A stretch of 10,703 bases of DNA from Phoronis ovalis. Taxonomy: Eukaryota; Phoronida; Phoronidae. The notes under the pieces were generated by a model. The model was not told the DNA's origin, made no database searches, and saw nothing but the letters and a program-made list of their open reading frames with translations. The translations under genes were made by a program, and so were the position numbers. How positions within the stretch are numbered: the first letter of the stretch is position 1; each line of letters opens with the position of its first letter. Shown here piece after piece: positions 1-6,454 of the stretch. The stretch lies in the NCBI GenBank assembly GCA_028565635.1, contig JAOXYB010060901.1, positions 1 through 10,703 of the forward strand, in the 5' to 3' direction.

Positions 1-315
1 GAACTAGTCGAAAACTACTCTTCACTTATTTCCGTAATGACTCGGATTGGTAGGCGGAAAATCTAGAAGAGTAGTTTACTGACATATTATAATTCAAACG
101 TTGTATAGTTTTTTTCGGAGGGATTGAATTGTGTCTTGTTTTGTTTTGTTTATCTGTTATTATGTTCATTTTAACAAGAAACTATACTATTAGTGACGAC
201 TCCCTCCAGGAGTAAATTCTGACCAATCCCCAAGATATAAAACGGTCCCCGTATAATTATTGTGCATGATAGGTGTTATATACATTTAAATGTGGAAGCC
301 AAGAGGTCATAAAAA
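1..315. other. non-coding AT-rich stretch
   Basis: No open frame, RNA gene or convincing regulatory site is visible. A short TTTTG run lies near 137-150 and a small inverted pair ACTCC/GGAGT near 200-214. Neither is long enough to mean much. Confidence 0.6.
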
Positions 316-356
316 TTCAACCTTCTCTTACAGGAGGCTCTTGCAAGAGGGTTGAA
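316..356. repeat. imperfect hairpin with inner palindrome
   Basis: TTCAACC at 316-322 pairs with GGTTGAA at 350-356. After a two-base bulge, CTCTT at 325-329 pairs with AAGAG at 345-349. The 12-bp CTCTTGCAAGAG (338-349) is also a perfect palindrome, so two alternative folds compete. No gene is adjacent and the role is unknown. It could be a relic of an inverted-repeat element. Confidence 0.5.
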
Positions 357-587
357 ACAAGTTTTAAGCCACAGCTTCAACTTTCCAAACCTTCCCTTTT
401 CCATAAATAATTACCACTACCTTAAAAACGGGGTTAGTTCCTGAAACTTTCACAAGGTGTACAGTACAACAGAATTAGCGGCCATTTTGATATTTAAATA
501 GAGATACCGCGAAACGAAATTGGGAACAAAAAAGTGGATTTAAAATGTTGGACCAAAATTATCTAGCGAAAAGCATGCAGAGTTAGC
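357..587. other. non-coding spacer
   Basis: AT-rich DNA between the hairpin and the repeat block. I see no gene, RNA or repeat structure in it. Confidence 0.5.
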
Positions 588-654
588 TGAGGTAAGGTTA
601 CATACCTCATAGTGGGCCCGGGGGAAGGTTTCATACCTCATAATGCGGGTGTTA
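588..654. repeat. 31-bp tandem duplication with short inverted arms
   Basis: AAGGTTACATACCTCATAGT starting at 594 is followed 31 bp later, at 625, by AAGGTTTCATACCTCATAAT, so two units stand head to tail. TGAGGTA (588-594) and TACCTCA (603-609) form a perfect 7-bp inverted pair around an 8-base loop. A GC-rich joint (GGGCCCGGGGG, 614-624) separates the copies. The 31-bp spacing matches the body of the neighbouring repeat, so this is probably its edge. Confidence 0.65.
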
Positions 655-658
655 TAAA

Positions 659-1036
659 CCCGGTGGGGTACTCAAGCAGTCACGATATTTTTTGGTAGGG
701 GTGTGTAGCACAGTTTAAAATTTTGAATTTGGATTGTATACTTCTTACTGTATTTTTTTGGATTGCTACCGTAAAGAAATTCAAAAACTTGGATTGCTAC
801 TCGCTGCTTATAGCAAACATTTGGATTAATTGTAGGTTTGTATCCATAAAGCGATATTTGGAATTTGGTTTGTATCAGTCAGGTTGGATTTCTATCCTTA
901 TATTTCACAAAATTTGGATTGCTACCATTATATTAAAAAAAAATTAGATTGGGTTTACTACCGCAAGCTAACATTTTGGATTGGGTTCCGCGGCACATCT
1001 TCGTATTCAAAAAAACATGAGTACCTCCCACCGGGG
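659..1036. mobile_element. candidate element bounded by inverted GC-rich ends
   Basis: The left end CCCGGTGGGGTACTCA (659-674) reappears inverted at the right end (1018-1036), where the reverse complement reads CCCCGGTGGGAGGTACTCA. Further inward both ends carry a T-rich run followed by a TGTG motif, so the resemblance extends some 45 bases with gaps. The interior is non-coding and made of about 31-bp units. There is no transposase and no clean target-site duplication. It could be a non-autonomous fold-back or MITE-like element, or two oppositely oriented copies of one dispersed repeat head. Confidence 0.4.
728..990. repeat. degenerate tandem array, period about 31 bp
   Basis: GGATT-type cores occur at 731, 760, 791, 823, 886, 916, 947 and 978, with a weaker one near 855-860. 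Steps are mostly 29-32 bp. The best core is TTTGGATTGCTACC (757-770 and 912-925), with variants ending GTATAC, CTACTC or GGGTTTACTACC. The 74-codon plus-strand frame across part of it (723-947) starts at a non-ATG codon and reflects the repeat, not a gene. Confidence 0.7.
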
Positions 1037-1363
1037 TGTTAAATAAAATGGTAGGGGAGTGGGACCCCTGCCCCTGTCCCTAGCGCTAGGCTACACATGT
1101 ACACTGCTTACACCGAATAACGATTTGTTTAAGGTTTGTATCCATAAATAGACTTTGAAATTTGGTTTGTATCTTCAGTCAATTTATTTAAAAATAAATA
1201 GGATTGCTACTCAAAATTTCCACTTTTGTATTTCACAAAATTTGGATTGCTACCCTTATGTTTCATAAAATTTGGATTGGATTTGATACCACAAACAAAA
1301 ATTTGGATTATGTTGGGTGTTAAATCCCGGTATTAAAAAAAACATGAGTGCCCCCCGGAAACT
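834..1363. repeat. diverged direct duplication of the repeat body (834-1036 and 1132-1363)
   Basis: The two segments share the same landmarks in the same order: AGGTTTGTATCCATAAA, then GAAATTTGGTTTGTATC, CAGTCA, TTTCACAAAATTTGGATTGC, TTGGATTGG and finally AAAAAAACATGAGT followed by a C-run and CGG. Unit starts are 298 bp apart. The intervening 1037-1131 holds GC-rich sequence (GGTAGGGGAGTGGGACCCC) resembling the repeat head, and the 12-bp palindrome CCTAGCGCTAGG. The copies differ by many indels, so the duplication is old. Confidence 0.65.
1079..1090. repeat. 12-bp perfect palindrome
   Basis: CCTAGCGCTAGG equals its own reverse complement. It sits in the GC-rich joint between the two repeat bodies and may mark a junction between inserted copies. 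No factor site is claimed. Confidence 0.5.
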
Positions 1364-2477
1364 ACCCTCGAATATGTCCAATGGAAACAAAAAGTCTAGA
1401 AATGTACATCAGGTGCCAAAAAACACGGTAAACACTAACTAACAAAATCCTAGTAAACAAATATTTATTTTAAAAAATCCCTAACAGTTTTTTGCAAAAA
1501 AAATTAAAAAAGATACTACAAAATAAAACTAAGCTGAAATTGACAATAAAATATGTTATATATTTTAAAGTACATTTTCTGGTCGCCAGCTGATTGAGGA
1601 GAGTTGCGACCTGAGTTCAATTTTTAAATTTAAAAGTAAGAATATGAGGCATTGCCCCAGTCTGGTCTGGTATTTCAGGACCTGTTTCTATATAGATTAC
1701 ACAGGAGGCTGTATTGGACAGTATACCATATATGTATTTATTTAAAAATATAAAGTCTACACTTTCTCGCCCAGTGACTGTGTGCTTACCGTACTGGCGT
1801 ACATCACTACATTTCATAATATTGTTGTAGCCAGATAGGAGAAACTCGGGAGCAATTGAGAAATAGCTCCTACCCACCTCTTCTGCCACATATTGGACCT
1901 CTCAGTATCTGAAGAAAAAGTTGAGAAACTCGTCTCTCTGCTATGTGCACGTTCCTTCTTTTCTATTATGCTTTTATGTCATTTTTACGGAAGTTTTCAG
2001 CAACTTCGTCATGGGCAAACTATTGGAACATGGCCTTGTTTACGAGTCATTCTTTCAGAAAGGGGGCAAACTTTCGGAAATTACATTAGGAAATATAAAG
2101 TTAGGAATCCAAAATTTTAAAATATTTGACTAGCAATCCTTGTTTATGCAAACTGACTGAAACAAAATTCAAGCATTATTTATGCAAAATTCAGCCAAAA
2201 TGGCAACTTTTATACGATTGTTTAAATTGACAATTTAATTATTCCAATATCCATTGCCTCTACATTATGGCACATGGAATGCTATGATGGCTGAATTAAG
2301 CATCATCATGTACGCATTACTGTAAACTTTTATAAATAAAAAATAAGTCAAGGGAAATTTGTTTGCATAAAGTACTAATTTTATAAGAAAAATTAGAGTG
2401 ATGATGTAGTGCTGTAACTATTCGACATTACAACTATGCCAAATAATACTGCATTATTCGTGGATAATGCTGATAAC
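1364..2477. other. non-coding AT-rich stretch
   Basis: No gene can be supported. A 90-codon minus-strand frame (1617-1889) and overlapping plus-strand frames (1893-2133) are open, but the longer ones start at GTG or TTG, look like no known family, and are of a length expected by chance in DNA this rich in A and T. There are long A/T runs around 1440-1570 and an AATAAA-like cluster near 2331-2343 with no coding frame before it. Confidence 0.55.
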
Positions 2478-2479
2478 GA

Positions 2480-2551
2480 TTGATATTTTGGTCGCGTGTG
2501 CATTGTGGATAGCCATTAGTTACAACTATCCATCTATCACCTCAATATCAA
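2480..2551. repeat. nested inverted repeats
   Basis: TTGATATT (2480-2487) pairs with AATATCAA (2544-2551). Inside it TGGATAG (2506-2512) pairs with CTATCCA (2526-2532) around a 13-base loop. A further pair follows: TTGGGCCTAC (2561-2570) against GTAGCCCAA (2611-2619), with one bulge. The nesting suggests a decayed fold-back element. No terminal duplication or coding capacity is visible. Confidence 0.45.
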
Positions 2552-2619
2552 AATGTTGGTTTGGGCCTACGATTAGCTAGGATTAATTATATAGGACTAC
2601 AAGGATTGTTGTAGCCCAA

Positions 2620-3308
2620 GTCAAGATTTCATGAAATTAAATCAAGCACAATTAATTAAGCACGGAGGTAAACCTCTGAACTTATCATTGAAATTACAAT
2701 AACAATCTTTTCAGTGTGCTATTCGACATCAAACAATTGTTCCTCTCACTCAGTATTAATAAAAACCTAGTCCATAGGATGTTGCATATCTCATACAAAT
2801 TGAGATTATGTATGTGTTCAGGAAAGTTGTGTTCTTATACTAATATTAAATATCATATCAGTCGGAAATCTAAAAATAACAATAAATGTTGAAGATTTGT
2901 TATACTTTCTGTTGAATGTATGCACGGTTTTCTTGTGTTATTAAGGGAGTGGCTGGAACAGCCATGTACAAGACGACTCGGTCTAGTATTTTAAAATTCC
3001 AGTAAGACACATTATCTTTAATGAAAGAATGTTGCACTCCTATAAGGTCTATACTTCTGCACTAAACAAATTGACGTAAAGATGAGTCCCAGAAAGCTAT
3101 TAACCCAGTAGAATTTAAATTAATTGAAGCTAATTTGATTCTTTTGCTAATAATAGTAGCAGTAGACCTTAATTAATGATCAAATTTAAAGTGTAAAAAC
3201 ACACTGTACTGTCCTTCAATCCTCCACGTCCGAATAGTGTTATTTTTCATTTGTATGAAACTTGAGGTAATATAATTTTAAGTAATATAATGTGTACTCT
3301 ATGCTTGT
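2620..3308. other. non-coding flank upstream of the zinc-finger locus
   Basis: No open frame of note. It contains a hairpin TGGCTG-GAA-CAGCCA (2950-2964) and a smaller pair GAGGT/ACCTC near 2664-2677. If the zinc-finger locus has a 5' non-coding exon or promoter it should lie here or further left, but no TATA or initiator element can be pinned down. Confidence 0.45.
2950..2964. repeat. short perfect hairpin
   Basis: TGGCTG and CAGCCA are perfect 6-bp arms around GAA. It resembles an NFI half-site pair, but the spacer between TGGC and GCCA is 7 bases rather than the usual 5, so I do not call it an NFI site. Confidence 0.35.
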
Positions 3309-3310
3309 AG
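3295..3310 (+). other. candidate 3' splice acceptor before the zinc-finger exon
   Basis: The stretch ending ACTCTATGCTTGTAG at 3310 has a modest pyrimidine bias and ends in AG. This AG is also part of the last in-frame stop (TAG, 3308-3310) before the zinc-finger frame, which stays open from 3311. C2H2 genes often carry their array in one long last exon behind such a site. It is not proven: an unspliced start at the ATG at 3374 works equally well. Confidence 0.3.
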
Positions 3311-3373
3311 ATTACTTTTAAAAACTGCTACTTCCATGATAAGTGGTACCAACACGGCATAGCTTGGAATATC

Positions 3374-4033
3374 ATGTCTACACAAACTGCAGACAGTGAT
3401 TTTAAAATGGAATGCATTGTCTCTAAAATAAAGCAAGAACCTTGCATTGAGAGTAACAACCACTACATCTGTGATAATCCAGTCAGCAACCAAAGCCATG
3501 CAGATGATAACAAAATATCAGTGTTGCATAATATAATGCAAGATAATTGTATATGTGGCGACACTAATTGTTCTAATGTGCGAAACGAACAATCAGACAT
3601 CAACTTGTCACACAATGTTTTAAGTACAGATATTCAGAAAGAAACAGAACCTAGTCATGTCGTGTTGTCTGGTATCAAAGAAGAGTCGTTTGCGGATGAG
3701 GTAATGAACTGTAGCTATGAGTCTTCTACAAATGATAAAATAGATGCTAGTTACAGATGTGTAACTGAACATGTAAAAGATGAACATAGAAAGATGACCC
3801 AGTATGAAAGCAGACAAGAATTGGATAATAATAACGCTCCAATTGAGGAGTTGTCTAATATAAAGGAAACATCAGAAAATAGTATCTATACATGTAACAG
3901 GACAGTGTATGAAAATAATATTCAACAAATTGATGCACGTGGTAATGGTGCTATGAACTTATGCTATTCCTACATCGATAAGAACGGTAAAGTACAAAAG
4001 TTGCAAAAAATATTTGCGTGTTATATTGACTAG
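3374..4033 (+). CDS. acidic N-terminal region of the zinc-finger protein
   Basis: A 219-codon frame opening with ATG, the first Met after the in-frame stop at 3308-3310; A at -3 gives a fair start context. The product is hydrophilic, rich in Asp, Glu, Asn and Ser, and has no recognised fold. It carries four psi-K-x-E motifs typical of SUMO attachment: FKME (residues 10-13), IKQE (19-22), IKEE (101-104) and VKDE (134-137). Such motifs are common in the non-finger parts of C2H2 repressors, so I infer SUMO-dependent regulation. The last seven codons, after QK at 211-212, are out of phase. Alignment with the second module copy at 5718 onward shows an extra A in the 4005-4010 run, so the ancestral protein continued into the finger region starting at 4011. 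Confidence 0.7.
   Translation: MSTQTADSDFKMECIVSKIKQEPCIESNNHYICDNPVSNQSHADDNKISVLHNIMQDNCICGDTNCSNVRNEQSDINLSHNVLSTDIQKETEPSHVVLSGIKEESFADEVMNCSYESSTNDKIDASYRCVTEHVKDEHRKMTQYESRQELDNNNAPIEELSNIKETSENSIYTCNRTVYENNIQQIDARGNGAMNLCYSYIDKNGKVQKLQKIFACYID
4005..4010 (+). other. A6 frameshift site
   Basis: The run is six A here and five A in the downstream module copy (TTGCAAAAATG near 5770). Upstream of it the two copies align with an offset of 1769 bases (3953 with 5722). Downstream the offset is 1768 (4038 with 5806; 4116 with 5884). One base was therefore gained in this copy or lost in the other, and only the five-A version keeps the module in one frame. Confidence 0.8.
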
Positions 4034-4517
4034 AATAGATGATGAACGAGTGCAGCCAGCTTCAGACACTCAAAGTTCTTATAATGAAATGCAAGAAAGA
4101 TATTGTGGCAGTACTGATGATAATAAGAATATGAGTTTGATTATGGAGTGTGAAATGGTTGAAAATGAAGATTCAATGTCAGAATCATTTTTATGTGAAA
4201 TTTGTGAAAAGATATTTAGTTGCAGCTTTGATCTTCGTGCTCATTTAAAAACTAACACAGAAGGTACCGTACTTGAGTACAAAACCTATAGCAAGAAATT
4301 TAGTCACAATGAGAACCGGCTTCAAATTCATGCTAGACTACACTCAGGAGATAAACCATTTGAATGTAAAACTTGTGGTAAGAGATTTAATCAGAGTTAT
4401 AACCTTCAAAGACATGCAACAACGCATACAGGAGATAAACCGTTTAAATATGATACTTGTGGGAGGAGATATGTTTCTAGCAGTGGCCTAACTCTTCATT
4501 TAAAAAAAAACGCATAG
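4011..4517 (+). CDS. zinc fingers 1-4, mostly degenerate
   Basis: This frame has no credible start of its own and continues the N-terminal frame after the A6 shift. A 50-residue acidic lead-in is followed by four finger units. Finger 1 (CEIC...HLKTN) has Asn in place of the second His. Finger 2 (YKTY...HARLH) has lost both Cys to Tyr. Finger 3 (CKTC...H-x3-H, unit from 4359) is intact, with helix residues Q, Y, N, R at -1, 2, 3 and 6. Finger 4 (from 4443) has Tyr for the first Cys and runs into the A9 expansion, ending at TAG 4515-4517. Only finger 3 should bind zinc normally. Linkers are TGDKPF-type, as in the array that follows. Loss of ligands here contrasts with the well-kept array downstream. 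Confidence 0.7.
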   Translation, partial: YLRVILTRIDDERVQPASDTQSSYNEMQERYCGSTDDNKNMSLIMECEMVENEDSMSESFLCEICEKIFSCSFDLRAHLKTNTEGTVLEYKTYSKKFSHNENRLQIHARLHSGDKPFECKTCGKRFNQSYNLQRHATTHTGDKPFKYDTCGRRYVSSSGLTLHLKKNA

Positions 4518-4521
4518 ATGA
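4502..4521 (+). other. A9 expansion and TGA between fingers 4 and 5
   Basis: A normal finger would read CAT TTA AAA ACG CAT here, needing five A. There are nine, so the run is four bases too long: one frame shift plus one extra codon. The unit is 88 bp instead of 84. The following linker has AGA TGA where other fingers have ACA GGA, putting an in-frame TGA at 4519-4521. A single homopolymer miscall would not restore the frame. Confidence 0.75.
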
Positions 4522-5550
4522 GATAAACCATTTGAGTGTAGTACATGTGGGAAGAGATTTATTTATAGTGGTGAACTGCGAGTTCACATAAGAACGCATA
4601 CAGGAGAGAAACCATTTGAATGTGAAATATGTGGTAAGAGATTCATTCGGAAAAGTAACCTTCAAAGTCATGTTAGAATGCACACAGGAGATAAACCATT
4701 TGAATGTAAAACTTGTGGTAAGAGATTTATTTGGAATAGTTACCTTCAAAGTCATGTTAGAACGCATACAGGAGAGAAACCATTTGAGTGTTGTATCTGT
4801 GGGAAGAGATTTATTCAGGGTGGTGTCCTTCGAGTTCATATAAGAACGCATACAGGAGAGAAACCATTTGAATGTAACATGTGTGGTAAGAGATTTATTC
4901 GGAATAGTTGCCTTCAAAGTCATGTTAGAACGCATACCGGAGAGAAACCATTTGAATGTAAAATGTGTGGCAAGAGATTTATTCGGAATAGTTGCCTTCA
5001 AAGTCATGTTAGAACACACACAGGAGATAAACCATTTGAGTGTAGTACATGTGGTAAGAGATTTATTCAGAGTGGTGATCTTCGAGTTCATACAAGAACG
5101 CATACAGGAGAGAAACCATTTGACTGTAAAATGTGTGATAAGAGATTTATTCGGAATAGTTACCTTCAAAGTGATATTAGAACGCATACAGGAGATAAAC
5201 CATTTGAATGTAAAACGTGTGGTAAGAGATTTGTTCGGAATAGTTACCTTCAAAGTCATGTTAGAACCCACACAGGAGATAAACGATTTGTGTGTAGTAC
5301 ATGTGCCAAGAGATTTGTTCAGAGTGGTGAACTTCGAGTTCATGTAAGAACGCATACCGGAGAGAAACCATTTGAATGTAAGACTTGTGGTAAGAGATTT
5401 ATTCGGAATACTTACCTTCAAATTCATGTTAGAACGCACACAGGAGATAAACCATTTGAATGTAAAACTTGTGGTAAGATATTTTGTCCGAATAGTGTGC
5501 TTCAAAGTCATGTTAGAACGCACACAGGGGATAAACCATTTAAATGTTAA
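4522..5550 (+). CDS. twelve-finger C2H2 array (fingers 5-16)
   Basis: Open from just after the TGA at 4519 to TAA at 5548-5550. The first ATG (4678) lies inside a finger linker and is not a natural start. Twelve units begin with Phe at 4531 and then every 84 bp to 5455. Each is FxCxxCGKRF-x5-L-x2-H-x3-H, joined by HTG(E/D)KPF linkers, the standard arrangement for DNA-binding arrays. Eleven have all four zinc ligands. Finger 12 (from 5119) has Asp for the first His (LQSD), finger 13 has an aberrant GDKRF linker, and finger 16 carries KIFCPNS. Helix residues at -1 and 6 fall into two classes: mainly Q/V with SGxLRVH, and R/S with RNSxLQSH. It would act as a nuclear DNA-binding protein; the target cannot be read reliably because the helices are near-identical. 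Expression is uncertain because of the flanking lesions. Confidence 0.8.
   Translation, partial: DKPFECSTCGKRFIYSGELRVHIRTHTGEKPFECEICGKRFIRKSNLQSHVRMHTGDKPFECKTCGKRFIWNSYLQSHVRTHTGEKPFECCICGKRFIQGGVLRVHIRTHTGEKPFECNMCGKRFIRNSCLQSHVRTHTGEKPFECKMCGKRFIRNSCLQSHVRTHTGDKPFECSTCGKRFIQSGDLRVHTRTHTGEKPFDCKMCDKRFIRNSYLQSDIRTHTGDKPFECKTCGKRFVRNSYLQSHVRTHTGDKRFVCSTCAKRFVQSGELRVHVRTHTGEKPFECKTCGKRFIRNTYLQIHVRTHTGDKPFECKTCGKIFCPNSVLQSHVRTHTGDKPFKC
4531..5538 (+). repeat. 84-bp tandem repeat with 252-bp higher-order unit
   Basis: Twelve 84-bp finger units run without any indel. Every third one (from 4531, 4783, 5035 and 5287) is of the SGxLRVH class; three of these share TGTAGTACATGTG in the Cys region. 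The two units after each are of the xNSxLQSH class. The array is thus four copies of a three-finger, 252-bp unit. Fingers from 4867 and 4951 are almost identical and share the same helix (RNSCLQS), suggesting a recent exchange. Confidence 0.8.
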
Positions 5551-5692
5551 ACTTGTGGTAAGAGATTCGGGGGGGGGGAGAAATGGACTTCAAATTCATG
5601 TTAGAAAGCATACACGGGATAAACCATTTGAATGGAAAAAAATAAGCACACGGGAACTAGAAGTTTTATGGAAAAAAAAGTCATCGAACTGA
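5551..5692 (+). pseudogene. broken seventeenth finger and tail
   Basis: The unit starting at 5539 should continue TGT AAA ACT TGT but reads TGT TAA, ending the array. Past the TAA the finger goes on as CGKRF into a G10 run (5569-5578), which shifts the frame. In the new frame GLQIHVRKHTRDKPFEW is recognisable, with Trp where the next Cys would be, followed by a Lys-rich tail ending at TGA 5690-5692. The helix start is missing and the class (LQIH) breaks the three-finger rhythm. Remnant sequence, not a working finger. Confidence 0.7.
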
Positions 5693-5703
5693 AATGAATG
5701 TGA

Positions 5704-6264
5704 ATGATCAGGACTGCATCTATGAACGTATATTACTCCCACACTGCTAAGAAGGATGAATCACAAAAGTTGCAAAAATGTTTACCTGTTGCTTTAACTA
5801 AAATAGATGATGAAAGAATATTTACATCTTCAGATACTCAAAGTTCTTACACTGGCATCCAATAAAAACATTGCAGCAGTGCTGATGATAATAAGAATAT
5901 GAGCTTGATTATGGAGTGTGAAATGGTTAAGACTGAAGATTCAAAGTCAGAATATTAAGTTTGTGGAATGTTTAGTTGCAGGTATCACCCTTGACACTCC
6001 TGTAAGAACACAAACAGAAATGCGGCCATTTAGGTGTGAAATTTGTGGAAAGGGTTTTTATTGTAGTTGTACCTTTGGCTTCTTTTAGGTGATAAGTTAT
6101 TTAAATGTAAAACTTGTGAGAAGAGATTTACAAGTAATATTAATCTTCATACACATATTAGAACACATACAGCGGATAAACTATTTGAATGTGAAATGTG
6201 GTGTGAGAGATGTGAGTGTGATAGTAACCGTCATCTTCATGCTGGGGTACACACAGGAGATTAA
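5704..6264 (+). pseudogene. second, decayed copy of the head module plus two fingers
   Basis: Positions 5718-6025 align colinearly with about 3949-4265 of the first copy: SMNVYYS for AMNLCYS, KLQK, TKIDDER for TRIDDER, SSDTQSSY for ASDTQSSY, and a shared DDNKNMSLIMECEMV. A 53-codon frame (5704-5865) ends where GAA became TAA. A further TAA follows SEY near 5956, with a deletion removing the first finger's Cys pair. After a broken finger (PFRCEICGKGF, then TAG), the frame 6067-6264 holds one intact finger (CKTCEKRFTSNINLHTHIRTH) and one ruined one with an inserted Trp (CEMWC). The order suggests that the head module and some fingers were duplicated in tandem and then lost. Confidence 0.75.
5861..5866 (+). 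other. possible poly(A) signal
   Basis: A canonical AATAAA lies 171 bp past the end of the first copy's tail, inside the decayed second module. It was created by the same region that became a nonsense codon. It could end a transcript of the array, but no downstream GT-rich element is evident. Confidence 0.2.
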
Positions 6265-6273
6265 GGACAAGCA

Positions 6274-6454
6274 ATGACCAAAAGAGCCTGGGCCTCTCGC
6301 ATCTTGTTTGATGGTTGCCATGAACAGGAGTTTGGTGGTCTTAAGGGTAGTATGTGCATGTGCTCCAGCAGACTCGCATGCGCTGGATATTGGAATGGTG
6401 ATTATGCTACTCTCTGCAATTGCAGCTATTGTATTGCAGCGTAACAATATTTAA
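6274..6454. other. GC-richer segment open in several frames, unrecognised
   Basis: This segment is visibly richer in G and C than its surroundings and is open in two plus frames and one minus frame. Frame 6274-6444 starts with ATG, gives 56 residues and is Cys-rich near its end. Frame 6278-6454 gives about 58 residues ending in a hydrophobic run (IGMVIMLLSAIAAIVL), like a single membrane span. The minus frame (6181-6447) partly covers the decayed fingers. I recognise none of them. It could be a captured exon from another gene or simply a base-composition island. No start, splice site or polyadenylation context decides the strand. Confidence 0.3.

Larger units (their letters stand above)
3374..5692 (+). 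pseudogene. C2H2 zinc-finger gene, interrupted as written
   Basis: The whole locus reads as one ancestral poly-zinc-finger gene. It has an acidic linker-like N-terminus, four poor or mixed fingers, twelve fingers in perfect 84-bp register and a broken last finger. Four lesions split it: A6 at 4005-4010 (+1 shift), A9 at 4502-4510 with TGA at 4519-4521, TAA at 5548-5550, and G10 at 5569-5578 (another shift). The family binds DNA in the nucleus and usually regulates transcription; the target here is unknown. No KRAB, BTB, ZAD or SCAN domain is seen. Three lesions involve homopolymers, so sequencing or assembly error could explain part. However, the A9 run is four bases longer than a normal finger needs, and the TGA and TAA are base substitutions, so real decay is more likely. 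The 12-finger part may still be expressed separately. Confidence 0.7.

Noticed and set aside
648-1046. TGTTATAAA and TGTTAAATAAA as a target-site duplication of the 659-1036 element
   Set aside because: The same GGGTGTTAAAT also precedes CCCGG at 1315-1331, so it belongs to the repeat itself.
1617-2133. Open frames of 70-90 codons on both strands
   Set aside because: The longer ones rely on GTG or TTG starts, show no family resemblance and are as long as chance predicts in AT-rich DNA.
2950-2964. NFI binding site
   Set aside because: The half-sites are separated by 7 rather than 5 bases.
3620-3817. Minus-strand frame opposite the acidic N-terminal region
   Set aside because: Antisense reading of a better supported coding frame.
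4005-4010. Programmed ribosomal frameshift
   Set aside because: The A-run alone is not enough: no stem-loop or pseudoknot was recognised after it, and the second copy shows that a five-A version was in frame.
4616-5347. Other plus-strand frames inside the array (4616-4843, 4868-5347 and similar)
   Set aside because: They are out-of-phase readings of the same 84-bp unit. The C2H2 frame explains the conservation.
4477-5523. A 348-codon minus-strand open frame across the zinc-finger array
   Set aside because: The repeat unit is 84 bp, a multiple of three, so any frame free of stops in one unit stays open in all. The peptide is a repeated antisense reading of the finger consensus with no independent support.
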